Numbered from the stretch's first letter, positions 36,277-40,866 are shown. The stretch is 40,908 bases of DNA from Lentisphaerota bacterium (GCA_012514035.1 JAAZBB010000070.1:1-40908); one strand, 5' to 3'. The notes: generated by a model not told the origin, from the sequence alone. Program-made: numbers and translations.

Positions 36277-36351
36277 AGCGGCCAATCCTCCCCCTGCCGT
36301 TCCCAACGCCAGACACACCCCGACAGTCATTATCCCAAGCGGCGATCTCAT
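18385..36351 (-). CDS. Giant exported modular right-handed beta-helix repeat protein (~5,988 aa)
   Basis: A single uninterrupted 17,967-bp frame encodes about 5,988 residues. I place the start at the ATG at 36351 because GCGAGG lies nine bases upstream; the ATG at 36360 abuts that site, and earlier starts are less likely. Residues 1-25 form a signal peptide (MRSPLGIMTVGVCLALGTAG, then GLAA) with cleavage near A25/S26. The rest is 13 related modules of 425-475 residues. Each has a YYVND-S--GDVYC header and a GD-VYVDTG-Y strand, about 200 residues of asparagine-rich beta-helix (N-V---N-I), a DPLFADP--GDFHL--GRY and SPLIDAGDP segment, the NGGR-NIG-YG-T--ASKS signature, and a sandwich domain with an Asp-box-like S-D-GATW. 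The end (RYRIEYSDDFGQTWHPWEE, then WYRIWEVSE) has no LPXTG, PEP-CTERM or autotransporter domain. Pectin-lyase-like folds occur in adhesins and glycan-active proteins; no catalytic residues were identified. Confidence 0.93.
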   Translation of the reverse strand: MRSPLGIMTVGVCLALGTAGGGLAASYYVDDNSNAGDVYTPGFTGLDSNDGLTPTTPKRTLNNLISSVTLGAGDVVYIDTGTYAPATIPAAVKGVAGDPIVFQGSTNLVGGGTVFSGSGLVVVLTVNGSYLQFRDLRSSGGTYALYMNGAAFNEFTRAQFTAGTLYNTRLISSASNVFRQCVFFTPASTAFSHVSGAGNYLENCVLYSPGATVMGAAGGGVTNMVNCIIAGRYPFSASNAMPDAGSRNVIWATERLHNDFESLVDLQRNFTNWQGNVAADPLFLDAAAGDYHLLSAAGFVSNGVWVTNAAVGYSPAIDFGRRADLAYTNEPSPNGGRVNAGIYGGTAEASKSRTNPWLFAMSFNDGGTLLQTARLEWVAGNMNSGTVNLHYSTNNGSDWVSITNGVAATNESHQWTPAFSHPRVFWRVTSSTNSALAATNAKPFSIRTTTNTVFTFFVNDGSTANDVYTTDIGNDAQIGNASNAPRRSLQSIVNDYALRGGDTIYVDTGDYTTNLTISIGGFDSGSADNPVRIIGSPKGTTFNRGNTAADTLDLTGAVNLEIEHLRLLGGRYGLNGGTANIVLRNMQFISNRSGVYVTGSSHTFERCLAADNTEAAFTGAGTGGNRWLQGVLWNNPTLVQAGTNSTLSVSNSILGNGTVLFGNQAVPGDHNLVWNCPVGLEIASFTAFQNANFWTNSLYADPQFANAAGGDYHLKSLTGRYNPATGLFVTDAVHSAAIDLGNPAAPVGAESLPNGGRLNVGLYGGMAQASRSRSDAWLQVATFNDGGTLNAQAGIILRWLGGNFAPTSTVTISLSRDNGASWEALATGVQATNGFYHYLDSTPDNTSSLLARWKVTLDGASPVVSSQTPTNFTYLNGTFAFYVNDASTAGDVYCTAPGNDENIGVGPGAPMASLGALLNRYDLEPGAIIYVDTGRYFHPGTLPVLTSQDSGLPAEPVLIQGSTNRMAGGSVFGGSSVLGLGVGFNQASNIVLRDIQVSNVVRGVAITNSANIRLEGIEVRRASDRAFDLQLLARNIELLNCVGHGGGIGAYLQQVTNVIIRNCVFWQNTNNAVFVGSQVGALLENSILGSTSANMALYSIAPPASGFSANYNGLHAGPDTRVGVNRSTSALADNLAAWQALSGGLDARSVPGDPRMADPDQYDYHLKTQETLGRTLPNGQFTADSVSSPLLDAGNPSSTAWTNEPGANGGRINIGRFGGTREASIAPTMPWLQAVSFADAGGVSDGPVPLNWIAGGGWSNQTAKVEVSLDGGNTWGTTVTSGVPITNGLAVWTLAGLPDTPAAAWRVVCLENTNSMAQSTNFFAIRNASLNVYVATADTNANVYCPVPGRATNWMATASAPLDSLRTVFERFDLEPGDRIWVDSGTYAQSDALVIGMKNSGTAANPVRVTGNTNAPFQGTVLARVSRTDGSAVIRILQAGGIRLEALTVSNAWNGIEVANSPSVVMEWVRVTDCLASGIGAGPNTQMDLGRALLENNLRYGLQTTGGVVRIRNSLMRNNAQANLALPSGQIEVKNSILEAVGAGRFVYYYPAMSGGGTLVSDYNNIRAWEGANVAGGTNRLADRFLIDWQISTGFANDKRSFGYAPLFANPAGYDFHLQSQYGRFDPGTGAHILTDTNTSRLIDLGDPADLFGSEPMPNGGRINVGLYGNTPEASKSSGQGALVPLTMSDGGTIRGEAKLYWAFPGIASNEIVKVQFSGNGGETWSDIDTNNIYASAGASGLAWQTTNFQSTAQGVWRVMTTNEPPIIGQTETWFALKNQPLAYYINDGSMAGDVYCEVAGSPAHTGLGPDSPLDSLARLLGRYKVEPGDTVYVDTGRYPLSEPMRFTLPGIGATNRLVIQGSTNEAAGGTVFTNSAGSTVIEFQNVQQMELRDLHLHGGARGLRLNQSSSNYFVRLRSVGAGVNAFQLEKASDQNRFIQCAALDFFRTGFTMDMSTNNYWISGVIAPVGVTTSGTAMSTGTLMDAKSGRLYVSNSVFAARGPADVIYQAGPGEVIRGDYNCYHRVYESAGLGVITDPDIPFGVNRIVLEHLGAWRDQNQSDTHSMDADPLFADLSAGDLHPRSAQGRYSPATGEWVADAETSPLIDAADPALDWTLEPGANGRRANIGVYGNTPFASQTPSNGTFVLRGLGQGGLIRGSQSLEWFARGSATNLGHMVDILVSTNSGAGWQTIGASLATTGSFAWDTAGWPSLPTFRWRVQSQSQPAWRTESERDFMVRNTNLVYYVNDGSTANDLYTTAPGAATNTGRSAASPLASLGEVLERYDLEPGDIVWVDTGVYSNAVQTAMGYADSGTAADPVQILGSTHPDGSILLDRGVWFFNVRGCRLENMRFSASIPSRDAISVDRSEDMAVQQVDVSGSWGTGIGIDLSSNVVVRNFSVAGARTNGVANSKSYNTLLEFGVLWSNALGQIQVRNAPRPPRPSGDSNTNGFVTVSNCVLGAFGQRIPVYAIQGNLQADFNNLFIGSGALAGLAILATFEKEYDSVGNWSAETGQDLHSLSHDPRFADAGAGDFHLKSSAGRYHPPTGEYVLDSALENSPLIDAGDPARACTEPAPNGGRANIGRHGNTPEASKTPTNAVLTLISFNDGGRAVGTDVPVNWLARGAATNATVSISYSADGGATWTLLTNGISASAGLWVWNSTHVAQSVQAKLKIQLEDGSGIFTQSDKLFAVRNQPFSFYINDDSTTNDVYCTVAGNNANSGLTPEAPMADFNALLAKYDLDSSVNGGDVVYIDTGVYRGVPPWRITQTDSAGDVSLPPVVFQGVPRTSTGRTILDRSFAAEGITMEYVIGVELRDLVVSNTIDKAVTIKNSLMVTAEDMTVEAGNLAFSLENGAGLRLSRCLVLDCVQAASIATPASLPVGLAAPLLEHNVFWQPSSDAIVLQGAAVVRNNIFASAPGQYVYLLNSSSNLVSDYNAFWRGSGGRICRQIQPSYISPVPLVYETVGHWAAATGQDRHSFDGNPLLADPLNRDFHLQSQAGRFLPSGGWTNDALSSPLIDAGWPQSEAWSSEPDPNGGWVNIGLYGGTLQASKSPTNAALHLVSLNGGGIASGPTLLSWKAAGATTGHTVRLEVSSDNGATWVRIAEGIRADLGEVVWNSLGLSSSPRALWRVQDEQQAGVEAVSERNFTIHNDPIYYYVNDESQEGDLYCSAPGTSGNTGLSPASPRRQVADILTDYDLEPGDVIYVDAGNYPLAEPIVIGDLDAGDISRDPARQVTIQGSTNLLGTGTLFVVPDPEKTGFLLDGTYGIRFSHLEMVGPSIGLAIQDGHYISGDWLRIRGCGNGISIQSSSNIFITHSVLDGNQNAGIRFAGGNRGESLWVDASVLWSNRYGIYLLSGNVYITNSIVGAVAPGSFGFFQQLGQPGTFQSDYNNLFVSGPNVGVSAVQSGGGSSARTSVYATVAAWTRATGMDVHSLAQDPQLADPGNGDFHLKARSGRYLPGTGWVFDSVNSPLLDSGDPLSPAWTAEPAPNGRRLNMGLYGGTAEASKSPMDGALTLISLNDGGVASGQVELQWTVGGAATNYTLCLEYSPDDGATWTNIICGWPASKGNYSWDSVPYGRSALGRWRAYCLEDESLFVTSQARFTLRNGGQIPYYVNDASTAGDVYCTAPGNDTHDGLTPATPKASLQAILDEFELEPVDVVYVDAGTYFAGAPPITITQTDSGWSNLYVTIQGSTNPAAPTMLRAPSLTTPFVMELKYAVNVRLKNLSIINAAAGLVANYTSGCELDSVRLEGNQDVGLQLQNDNEGFRLVRSILRNNNSLQGGLGAAINRSSLSIENSVFWGSPKAVFISSGNLTVTNSVMEASGPGGRIYDFASGASATAFRGDYNAYSLNNGALICEQQRPAIGSEFYGDLPAWTALTGADRHSMSQDPLFADAVRGDFHPRSTQGRFVSGIWTNDAVLSPLVDAGAPGWPADREPAPNGGIINIGAYGNTPESSMTQTNPPWLRVVSYNSGGTMAGTVLLYWLHGGMSSNAHVQLEYSTDYEISWNPIASNLPAGSREYAWDVSGLPLSIGLNWKVVLQSDTNVFDISDTPASLKTKNYDYYVNDGSTAGDVWCSSPGMPWDPWTTIGTNPAMPIDSLNSLLEHYPVGGGDRVYVDTGIYPVSSAARLILENANAGTESKPLLIFGSTNILAGGTQLIGDGGTDGLIIRNTRNIEISDMRISGSRNGLTIQNVSGIRLTGLRVFNNLTNGLEVAGGDVELRNSLVWANGNYGLVSGGQSGRAVVNCTFWGNQAGQILNSGGLRVSNSILVATNLAPVFYEAGQSGNVNGDYNLYGMVPGGTLGTNTAERISYVNLRQWQDKERDLHSLVADPLFINPAAGDFHLQSRAGYWSNGTWATAANTSWAIDAGDPAALIAGELPPHGGRINLGAFGGTAQASKSDSSVPELFPTTLRDGGVTVQGQPLFWLYRGLAATNNLRIQYSPDGGLTWVTVADGIQAGSAPFYWFSSETPTPEALWRIVLQSNTNIAGTTSTLFTFRPTPLTYYVNDASTTGDVYTSAFGAAGNKGYVSRSPLHSIRAVLDRYQLGGGDEIKVDTGSYLLTDSVFITPLNSGSTNNPAKITGSTNFAAGGSWLQPAAGFLSPAFQIHQARYIQIANFRLTGFTNGVASSGTGTRFCTLADLDIQASIGPGVALAQAQDTRLERVLIRDGLSVGLSANSSGLELLGCVVWSNRASAVSLSSTALFMTNSVLEASGSGNYCYLAYTNVTMRTDYNNLFIRNGAQIAFKDAMQYEKLPQWVRGSVQDLHSLSTDPLFSDPAAGDFHPRSRTGRYQPGTGWVSDVPEDGRPDYSPLIDMGDPRTAWSNEPASNGGLPNIGLYGNTWQASKSNTNQWLLAVTAMSGGIMSGGITLTWGYGGGIPSNALAQLQYSYDDGTANWSLIGNVPVGAREFYWQSDLVQAGIERFFSSPAGRWQIFLVEATNLVDRTDTYFGLRNNPFKYYVNDLSTANDIYAAGPGDDANMGFYPAAPKLTLGGLLADVDLEPTDQVLIDTGVYESDTNVPSVRWEASDAGAPGQPVLVRGSTHPDGSRFVFTSLDPSVRGLVEVQAPFLDVRDLQFVRQNLEFTGSGLIVSNLSLTNGSLEVRSDASRFEDIGIDRGSVSLSGMSNRLDRMRLRWGDATLIGTNAVLTRSVIYTTNQNAMALTVNAVSPVVSNCTVVSSRGTAVAKYGIGTLRLGHNILVAGGVADTNAVISWQDGGLLSDWNNLLARDSAWIGVRKDKWEKLAYWQAAEGQDANSVSFDPLFQNELQGDFHLNSMTGRWSPIFNDWDVDGVHSPLIDLGNPWIGTGDEPWPNGYRRNLGAYGGSAQASKSLTNLWLTALTQNDGGVLKGSNVVLRWAAGYASGKTVALQYFNGSAWTNIATGLSADTGTYMWDTTTVPDSFNAKWRVVAEDGSGVSDETDATFPLRNHVQQFYVNDASQEGDMYCSAPGAAAHNGLTPATPKANLQQILDQYDLEGGDTVYVDTGTYSTNANLRIIWSRSGDSSADVVIQGNTNVPLTVLDRSGATGFPAVGIDVKASQIQLNHLVVKNVDRGFLLDSNRNVTIRGGLFMDTATGVAADGAQNTQIRNTGFWRTGYGVSLNNTATSVLENLTFAQSILAGIRLNSSVLDTLRNNIFVPRTNAYAYAIGTATSLLANATLDYNLYDFSAEGSDFYAGAPFGRDLRRLQVGKVFGTPKYGGLNRDFRSAVAPASLADIDAGDFHPRSEYGRWENGGWTLDTNTSWAVDHGDPDQDAGLEPSPNGGRRNIGMYGNTVQASKGDSVDVSYDLRTLVNPNQIIKQDDPIWPMIWSAHGIPADEQVQVQFSGDGGLSWITLTNTSAHTEYYVWQALVGFQTVKGRWRVIGVNNPLVLAESPAGDDGGFDVRYRDFEILTGPLPVRGLMRFDWAGGVQGLRYRIEYSDDFGQTWHPWEEIYNGPAPMNRSNFVIPVGESALVYTFEDRTSYLRRTRWYRIWEVSE

Positions 36352-36416
36352 GGTGGTCATCCTCGCATCTGGCATTCCCACAGGAAGGGATTTCCACGGG
36401 GAACGCCTTATTTTTG

Positions 36417-36445
36417 AATATAACCCTAGTCCGATTGCGTGGCAA
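36417..36445 (-). promoter_or_regulatory. Strong sigma70-like promoter for the giant-gene operon
   Basis: On the minus strand TTGCCA (36445-36440) and TATATT (36422-36417) are separated by exactly 17 bases, each matching the consensus 5/6. Transcription would start near 36410, leaving about 60 bases of leader before the chosen ATG at 36351. Confidence 0.6.
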
Positions 36446-36465
36446 GCCTTTGCACCGGGCTTTCA

Positions 36466-36475
36466 GGGGGGGGGG
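36466..36475. repeat. Ten-G homopolymer upstream of the giant-gene promoter
   Basis: Ten consecutive Gs (plus strand) lie about 20 bp upstream of the predicted -35. A run of eight Cs lies at 36560-36567 in the same intergenic region. Such tracts can change length by slipped-strand mispairing. Confidence 0.7.
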
Positions 36476-36708
36476 TGCGCGCCGAGCCTTGCCCGCGCAC
36501 TTCAAAATAGGTTCTTGGTCAATCAAACTCAGTCGCGTCTGCAGGCCGGATTCCCGCCGCCCCCCCCTAGCCTTGGGCGCGGCATGGCGGTCACATCCCC
36601 GGGCGCTTTTTCGTGGAAATCACAAGCAAAGGCACATATATTACCGACGTTTAATATGGAGAACAGCCCCGCCAATCATTTGATCCCCTGCCGAGGTGGC
36701 AGATAAGC
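36476..36708. other. Divergent intergenic region between giant gene and GT2 gene
   Basis: Beyond the promoter and G-tract this stretch shows a C8 run and an A/T-rich patch (about 36630-36660, CACATATATTACC and TTTAATATGG). The patch may contain the promoter of the plus-strand GT2 gene, but I could not fit a good -35. GAGGTGG about ten bases before 36709 is the likely ribosome site. Confidence 0.4.
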
Positions 36709-37728
36709 ATGCCCGCTGTCACCGCCATTGTCCTGCATCACAACGGGACCGATTATCTGGATGCCTGCTTCAAGACGCTGTTGGCACAGGATCATCCCGG
36801 CTTGACTGTGTGCGTGGTGGACAATGCCTCGACCGACGGGTCGCCAGAATGGCTGCAAGCCCATTATCCAACGGCCCGCCTGCTCGAGGCGGGCGGCAAC
36901 CTGGGCTGGTCCGGAGGGAATAACGTCGGAATCCGCCATGCGTTGCAGCATGGCGCAGACTGGATCTGGCTCTTGAACGACGATATCGAACTGGAGCCGA
37001 ATTGCCTCCGGAACATGCTGGAATTCGCGGAAAAGCATCCGAATGTCCGGCTGTTGTCCCCCGTCATTCATCTGACATCCGATCGAAACCGCGTTTGGTA
37101 CCAGGGCGGAAAGATCGATTTCGCCCGAATGTTGGTTTCCCATTGCGCCAGCTTGTCGGAATTTCGGTCTATTGCCCGACCGGCTAGGCGGTTCATCAGC
37201 GGCTGTTGCCTGCTGGTTCACCGTTCCGTCTTTGAACAGGCAGGGCTGCCCGACGAACGCTTCTTCATGTATTACGAGGATGGTGACTTTTCGCTGCGCG
37301 CCGAAGATGCCGGATTCGACATGGATGTGGTGGCAGACACCCGGATTTACCACCACTTAATGGCCGCCACGGGCGGTTATCATTTCAAGAATCCTTTTCG
37401 GACCTACCACATGTGCCGCAGTGAGTTGTTGTTCTGGCGCAAGCACCTCGGATTCTGGGCATTCCACCGAAGATACTGCCTCGCACATCTTTCAAAATGG
37501 TTTCTGGATACCGACACCGCAGCCCCTGGGGCGAAGGCGATTCATGAAGCCAAGTGCGATGCCCTCTGGTTCTTTCTGACCAACCGGCGATGTTATCGCC
37601 GGCACCCGCATAGCCCCGCCTGGTTCCGTCGCCTCATGTTACGACGGGCTTGGGTCATCATTGCGCTCATGGGCTTTGATCTCGTCTCATTGCTGGGACG
37701 TCGCCGACGATTGGTTCCGCGTACCTAA
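36709..37728 (+). CDS. GT2 glycosyltransferase, rhamnosyltransferase-like
   Basis: This 339-residue enzyme has a GT-A domain: VTAIVLHHNGTDYLDACF at the start, VVDNASTDGS (36-45), the GGNLGWSGGNNVGI loop (62-75) and the metal-binding LLNDDIEL (88-95). FISGCCLLVHRSVFEQAGL and FFMYYEDGDFSLRAEDAGF follow, the hallmark of the WbbL/rhamnosyltransferase-like GT2 branch. The C-terminal third is basic and ends with a hydrophobic stretch (AWVIIALMGFDLVSLLGRRRR), suggesting membrane association. It is the only plus-strand gene in the right third of the window and diverges from the giant gene. It probably adds a deoxyhexose or similar sugar to a surface glycan; donor and acceptor are unknown. Confidence 0.92.
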   Translation: MPAVTAIVLHHNGTDYLDACFKTLLAQDHPGLTVCVVDNASTDGSPEWLQAHYPTARLLEAGGNLGWSGGNNVGIRHALQHGADWIWLLNDDIELEPNCLRNMLEFAEKHPNVRLLSPVIHLTSDRNRVWYQGGKIDFARMLVSHCASLSEFRSIARPARRFISGCCLLVHRSVFEQAGLPDERFFMYYEDGDFSLRAEDAGFDMDVVADTRIYHHLMAATGGYHFKNPFRTYHMCRSELLFWRKHLGFWAFHRRYCLAHLSKWFLDTDTAAPGAKAIHEAKCDALWFFLTNRRCYRRHPHSPAWFRRLMLRRAWVIIALMGFDLVSLLGRRRRLVPRT

Positions 37729-37844
37729 GGTATTTTCGGACTGGTCGATGCGGTCTGCGGTGGGGGCGGCATTCTCTATCAAGCGTTCGGTCCCGTAGAA
37801 TTCGGTTTCAGAAAAATGAATGACCATGACCGCACGTTTGTCCT

Positions 37845-40064
37845 TCACTCCTGATCCGTTGCCTGCCCCTGGGCACCCCATCGACCCGGGGCCAACAGGA
37901 ACGCCGCGATGGCGGAGAAGCGCCGGCGCCAGATGGACCGGCGCAAGTCTTTGGCATCCAGCAGGAGCGCCTGGACCAGATAGGGGCGACAGCGGGAGAA
38001 CGGCAGACGATAGCGGCGGGGGAGCAATCCGTGAATACGGCGGAGGATGGTGCCGGCGGGAATCCGCCATTCGGCCTGCAGTTTCCAGAGCACATGAGCG
38101 AACACGGGCTCAACCATGCGGGCCAGATCGACAGGGCAGGCGGCCTCGGCCGCGGCATCCGCAGGAAAGCGGAGTTGTTGCATCCGATCGGTTGTACCAG
38201 AAGCGCCCAGCACGATTTGATCCGCCTGTTGCAGGAAACGCAGGCACCAGAGCGATACGGGATTGACCATCGGAGCGTCGGTCGCCCGCGGCTCCCAAAC
38301 ATCCGGTCGAACCTGTTCCACGAAACGCCAGAGCCGCTCCACCGCTTCGGGTCCAGTCGCGGCGATGGTGCTTTTCAGGTTCGCCTGCAGGCGCGCCACC
38401 AAGGCGCGGGCCTGCGCGCGATCACTCAACAACTGGTCGATTCGGGCCTCCAACTCCGGCACGCTGGCCACGATGTCCACGCCCGATTCCTGCGCCCACG
38501 GAGCAGCCGGGCCGCGATCGGAGGCATTCAGATACACCAGCGGCAGGCCCGCGCAAATGGCATCCAGCGCCGCCGTGGTGATGACATTCACCAGCACAAC
38601 GAGATCGGCCTGCTGCAAGGCCTCCGGGAGGGAGTCGACCAAGGTGAGGAAGCCCCCGCCGTCCGCCGCGCCGGGGTCCGTCGAATACAATTCCGCATAG
38701 TCGTAGCGAGGATGCTTCTTGAGCAGGAACCGCAGGTCGCGGCGCCGGGCGCAATATTCCAACACCCCCTGCCAGGCGGCCACGTGGCGCCCCGGCGATT
38801 GCAGCACCGGCACGAAGCTGGCCACCGGACTGGTCAGGAAAAGGATGTTCGGCGGGCGGGCGGGTGCCTCCAGCGGGCCGGGCCGTTCCGTCGACATGCC
38901 GGTGACAGCGCGATGGATATCCGTCCGCAACGAACCGACCGGCCAAACCTGGAAAACAGACGCCCGGCAATGATTCAAGACCTTGGCATCCTGTTGCGAC
39001 CAGCAGGCGACATGTCCTGTGGCCCCGTGATGAAACAATCGCGCGAATCCAATCCCGCCAATGCCGCCATGAATGACGGACAGCGGGGTGATGCCCGTCT
39101 GCCAGAGGGCTTCGCTCAGGCAGCGCGTGTGGCCGAAGATATCATAGCCGGTCAGCACGACTTTGGGCTGGAGCACCTCCGCCACAAACCGCCCCATCTG
39201 AAATCCTCGCAGGCAGGATTGCATCTCCCGCGCCCATCGGGTCCACAGGCAGTCGAGATAGCCATTGTGCAGCAGAATGGGCGGCAGGGACTCCTCCCGG
39301 CGCAATCGTTCAAGCGTCCGGGCGACCCATTCCATGCACTCCCGGGCGCCTTCCACACCCCGGAAGCACAGCGCGCGCCGCCACATGACCGGAAACATCG
39401 GCGCCGCCCGCCCGCCACCCGCCCCCAGATTTTCCCGCCAGAGCGCCTCCTGCTCTCCGATTCCCGCCCCCCCTGTCAGGCACAACACCGGCGGAAAGCG
39501 CGACACGGCTTCCCCATCCGCCGGATTCCAGTTGATCGGTTCGTTATATACGGGAGCCCCAGCCGGCGGCGGACCATGCAGGATCCGCACTGGAGTTCCG
39601 TCCTGCTCAAGGATCCAGCGCACCACCCCGTTGGCCAGATCCGGTGGCAACCGCCGGGGTATCAAAATGAACGCTTCGCGATGGTCACCGAAGCATAGCA
39701 CCTGTTCCGGCCGAAAGGACCGCAACAGGTTGCTGGCCATGGTCTGCATTTGCAGGCAATAAGCCAAGGGACAGAGCAAATCGAAGGCCATGTGGAAAGC
39801 CAGCGGCCGGTACACTTCCGGCAGGACATCGTGTAACGTCGCGCTGATAAACTCGCACGCCCCCAGCGCCTGTTCCGGATAATCCATCGGATTACCCTCG
39901 AGGTGCTCCGTCAGGTCTATGGCCGGGATTGAACGTCGAAAGCACATGCCCAAAACATCCACGTCGGCGGTCGCCACGGTGGTTCCTACGTCTTGGACAA
40001 GCCCCGGCTGATCTGCATGCCGGAACTGCTCCGGATTGAATATAAAAGCAAGGGTGCCTGTCAT
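37845..40064 (-). CDS. Large GT-B-like surface-carbohydrate transferase (capsule/glycerophosphotransferase-like)
   Basis: This 739-residue protein shows no signal peptide or clear transmembrane helix. Its middle resembles capsule polysaccharide and CDP-glycerol-glycerophosphotransferase-type GT-B enzymes. VVLTGYDIFG (302-311) and the start of the donor domain, SVIHGGIGG (329-337), precede HVACWSQQDAKVL with QVWPVGSLRTD (374-384 region). Later come RFLLKKHPRYDYAELY (445-460), SLPEALQQADLVVLVN (478-493) and TTAALDAICAGLPLVYLN (496-513), which equals the usual donor-binding end of this fold. The first ~270 residues and last ~180 residues match nothing I recognise. The start ATG at 40064 has no strong ribosome site. 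It converges on the GT2 gene. Surface polysaccharide synthesis is the best guess, not proven. Confidence 0.8.
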   Translation of the reverse strand: MTGTLAFIFNPEQFRHADQPGLVQDVGTTVATADVDVLGMCFRRSIPAIDLTEHLEGNPMDYPEQALGACEFISATLHDVLPEVYRPLAFHMAFDLLCPLAYCLQMQTMASNLLRSFRPEQVLCFGDHREAFILIPRRLPPDLANGVVRWILEQDGTPVRILHGPPPAGAPVYNEPINWNPADGEAVSRFPPVLCLTGGAGIGEQEALWRENLGAGGGRAAPMFPVMWRRALCFRGVEGARECMEWVARTLERLRREESLPPILLHNGYLDCLWTRWAREMQSCLRGFQMGRFVAEVLQPKVVLTGYDIFGHTRCLSEALWQTGITPLSVIHGGIGGIGFARLFHHGATGHVACWSQQDAKVLNHCRASVFQVWPVGSLRTDIHRAVTGMSTERPGPLEAPARPPNILFLTSPVASFVPVLQSPGRHVAAWQGVLEYCARRRDLRFLLKKHPRYDYAELYSTDPGAADGGGFLTLVDSLPEALQQADLVVLVNVITTAALDAICAGLPLVYLNASDRGPAAPWAQESGVDIVASVPELEARIDQLLSDRAQARALVARLQANLKSTIAATGPEAVERLWRFVEQVRPDVWEPRATDAPMVNPVSLWCLRFLQQADQIVLGASGTTDRMQQLRFPADAAAEAACPVDLARMVEPVFAHVLWKLQAEWRIPAGTILRRIHGLLPRRYRLPFSRCRPYLVQALLLDAKDLRRSIWRRRFSAIAAFLLAPGRWGAQGQATDQE

Positions 40065-40242
40065 GGCTGGCTTATATCACAGGTTCGGCCTCGTGGCTAT
40101 CTGCAGCCCGCCCTCTTCGCGAGGAATGCCCCTCCTATTCCGGGATCGGTCCGGCATTCCCGAGCCCTACATGCGTCGAACTATGGCTGGAGGCTGCTGA
40201 TTTTGAGGCGGCAGGCCATTCGTCGCGTCCCGTTTGCTCCAT
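40065..40242. other. Short intergenic gap with an inverted repeat
   Basis: The gap between the toxin gene and the large transferase gene contains a perfect 8-bp inverted repeat GGAATGCC (40123-40130) / GGCATTCC (40153-40160) with a 22-base loop. It may terminate the toxin-antitoxin transcript, but lacks a U-run. No gene seen. Confidence 0.4.
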
Positions 40243-40620
40243 TCACCAAATGGTGCGGGCCAGATTCGCCTGCATCCACCGGTCCTTGGTGATGAGCGGC
40301 ACCTGCCAATACAAGGCCGTGGCGGCAATTACGCGATCGAACGGATCCCGGGTGGCCTGCAATTCAATGCTGCGCAAAAGGATCCCGCCATCAAACGGAG
40401 CCAGTTGGAAACGGGGGGTTTGTCCGATGTAGGCCAGCACGTCCGGCACTGCCAACTCGATTCGGCCGATCTCATTCAAGTATGCGATTTCCAGCAGCGC
40501 CATGGTGGGCACTTGAATGCTTGGGGTCTGCTCAAACCCCTTCCGGGCGGCGGCCGACAACCGGGATGGCTGCAACAACCACCACACCAATGGATGAGTG
40601 TCGGCAGCGACCGCCTTCAT
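40243..40620 (-). CDS. PIN-domain ribonuclease toxin (VapC-like)
   Basis: This 125-residue protein starts at the ATG at 40620, overlapping the antitoxin stop by four bases. The PIN-domain acidic residues are in place: Asp7 in VAADTHPLVWWLL, Glu44 in ALLEIAYL, Asp92 and Asp95 in RDPFDRVIAATAL, and Asp113 in LITKDRW. VapC-type toxins cleave specific RNAs, often tRNA or rRNA, when the antitoxin is degraded. Length and gene order (antitoxin first) are typical. Nothing suggests inactivation. A start four codons earlier is possible but would lie inside the antitoxin gene. Confidence 0.92.
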   Translation of the reverse strand: MKAVAADTHPLVWWLLQPSRLSAAARKGFEQTPSIQVPTMALLEIAYLNEIGRIELAVPDVLAYIGQTPRFQLAPFDGGILLRSIELQATRDPFDRVIAATALYWQVPLITKDRWMQANLARTIW

Positions 40621-40853
40621 GATGCCGGCCACTCAATATGGTTGCGGAGCGCGGCATCCGCCGCCGGTCCAAGTTCCTCCCGGATGTGGCCCGGGATCTT
40701 GGGCAAGTCAGATTGGGTCTTCCGCGTCTGCCCCGCCCGGCGCATCAAAACCCCTCCCTCCCGGGTTTGGACCAGGATGTCACTGCCGTGGATCACCTCT
40801 CTCAAGGTTGCAAACATCGTTTTCCTGAAATGGGTCGGTGTCAGCATCTTCAT
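40617..40853 (-). CDS. Phd/YefM-like antitoxin
   Basis: This 78-residue protein pairs with the PIN toxin. I start at the ATG at 40853 (MKMLTPTHFRKTMFATLREV) because AGGAG sits six bases upstream; the ATG at 40859 directly abuts that site. The N-terminal half fits the Phd/YefM DNA-binding fold: TPTHFRKTMFATLREV, then ILVQTREGGVLMRRAG in place of the usual ITR-G-PV-VL. The charged C-terminal half probably wraps the toxin. By family analogy it dimerises on the operator just upstream and represses its own operon together with the toxin. Confidence 0.8.
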   Translation of the reverse strand: MKMLTPTHFRKTMFATLREVIHGSDILVQTREGGVLMRRAGQTRKTQSDLPKIPGHIREELGPAADAALRNHIEWPAS

Positions 40854-40866
40854 GGGCATCTCCTAA

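Noticed and set aside
18385..36351. Giant gene as a nonribosomal peptide or polyketide synthase
   Set aside because: Length and repetition fit superficially, but there is a signal peptide and no adenylation, carrier or ketosynthase motif; the modules are beta-helix and sandwich sequence.
37687..37827. 46-codon minus-strand frame (MVIHFSETEFYGTERLIENA) after the large transferase gene
   Set aside because: It overlaps the 3' end of the convergent GT2 gene, its ribosome site is distant, and no family is recognised. It could be a remnant, but the evidence is too thin.
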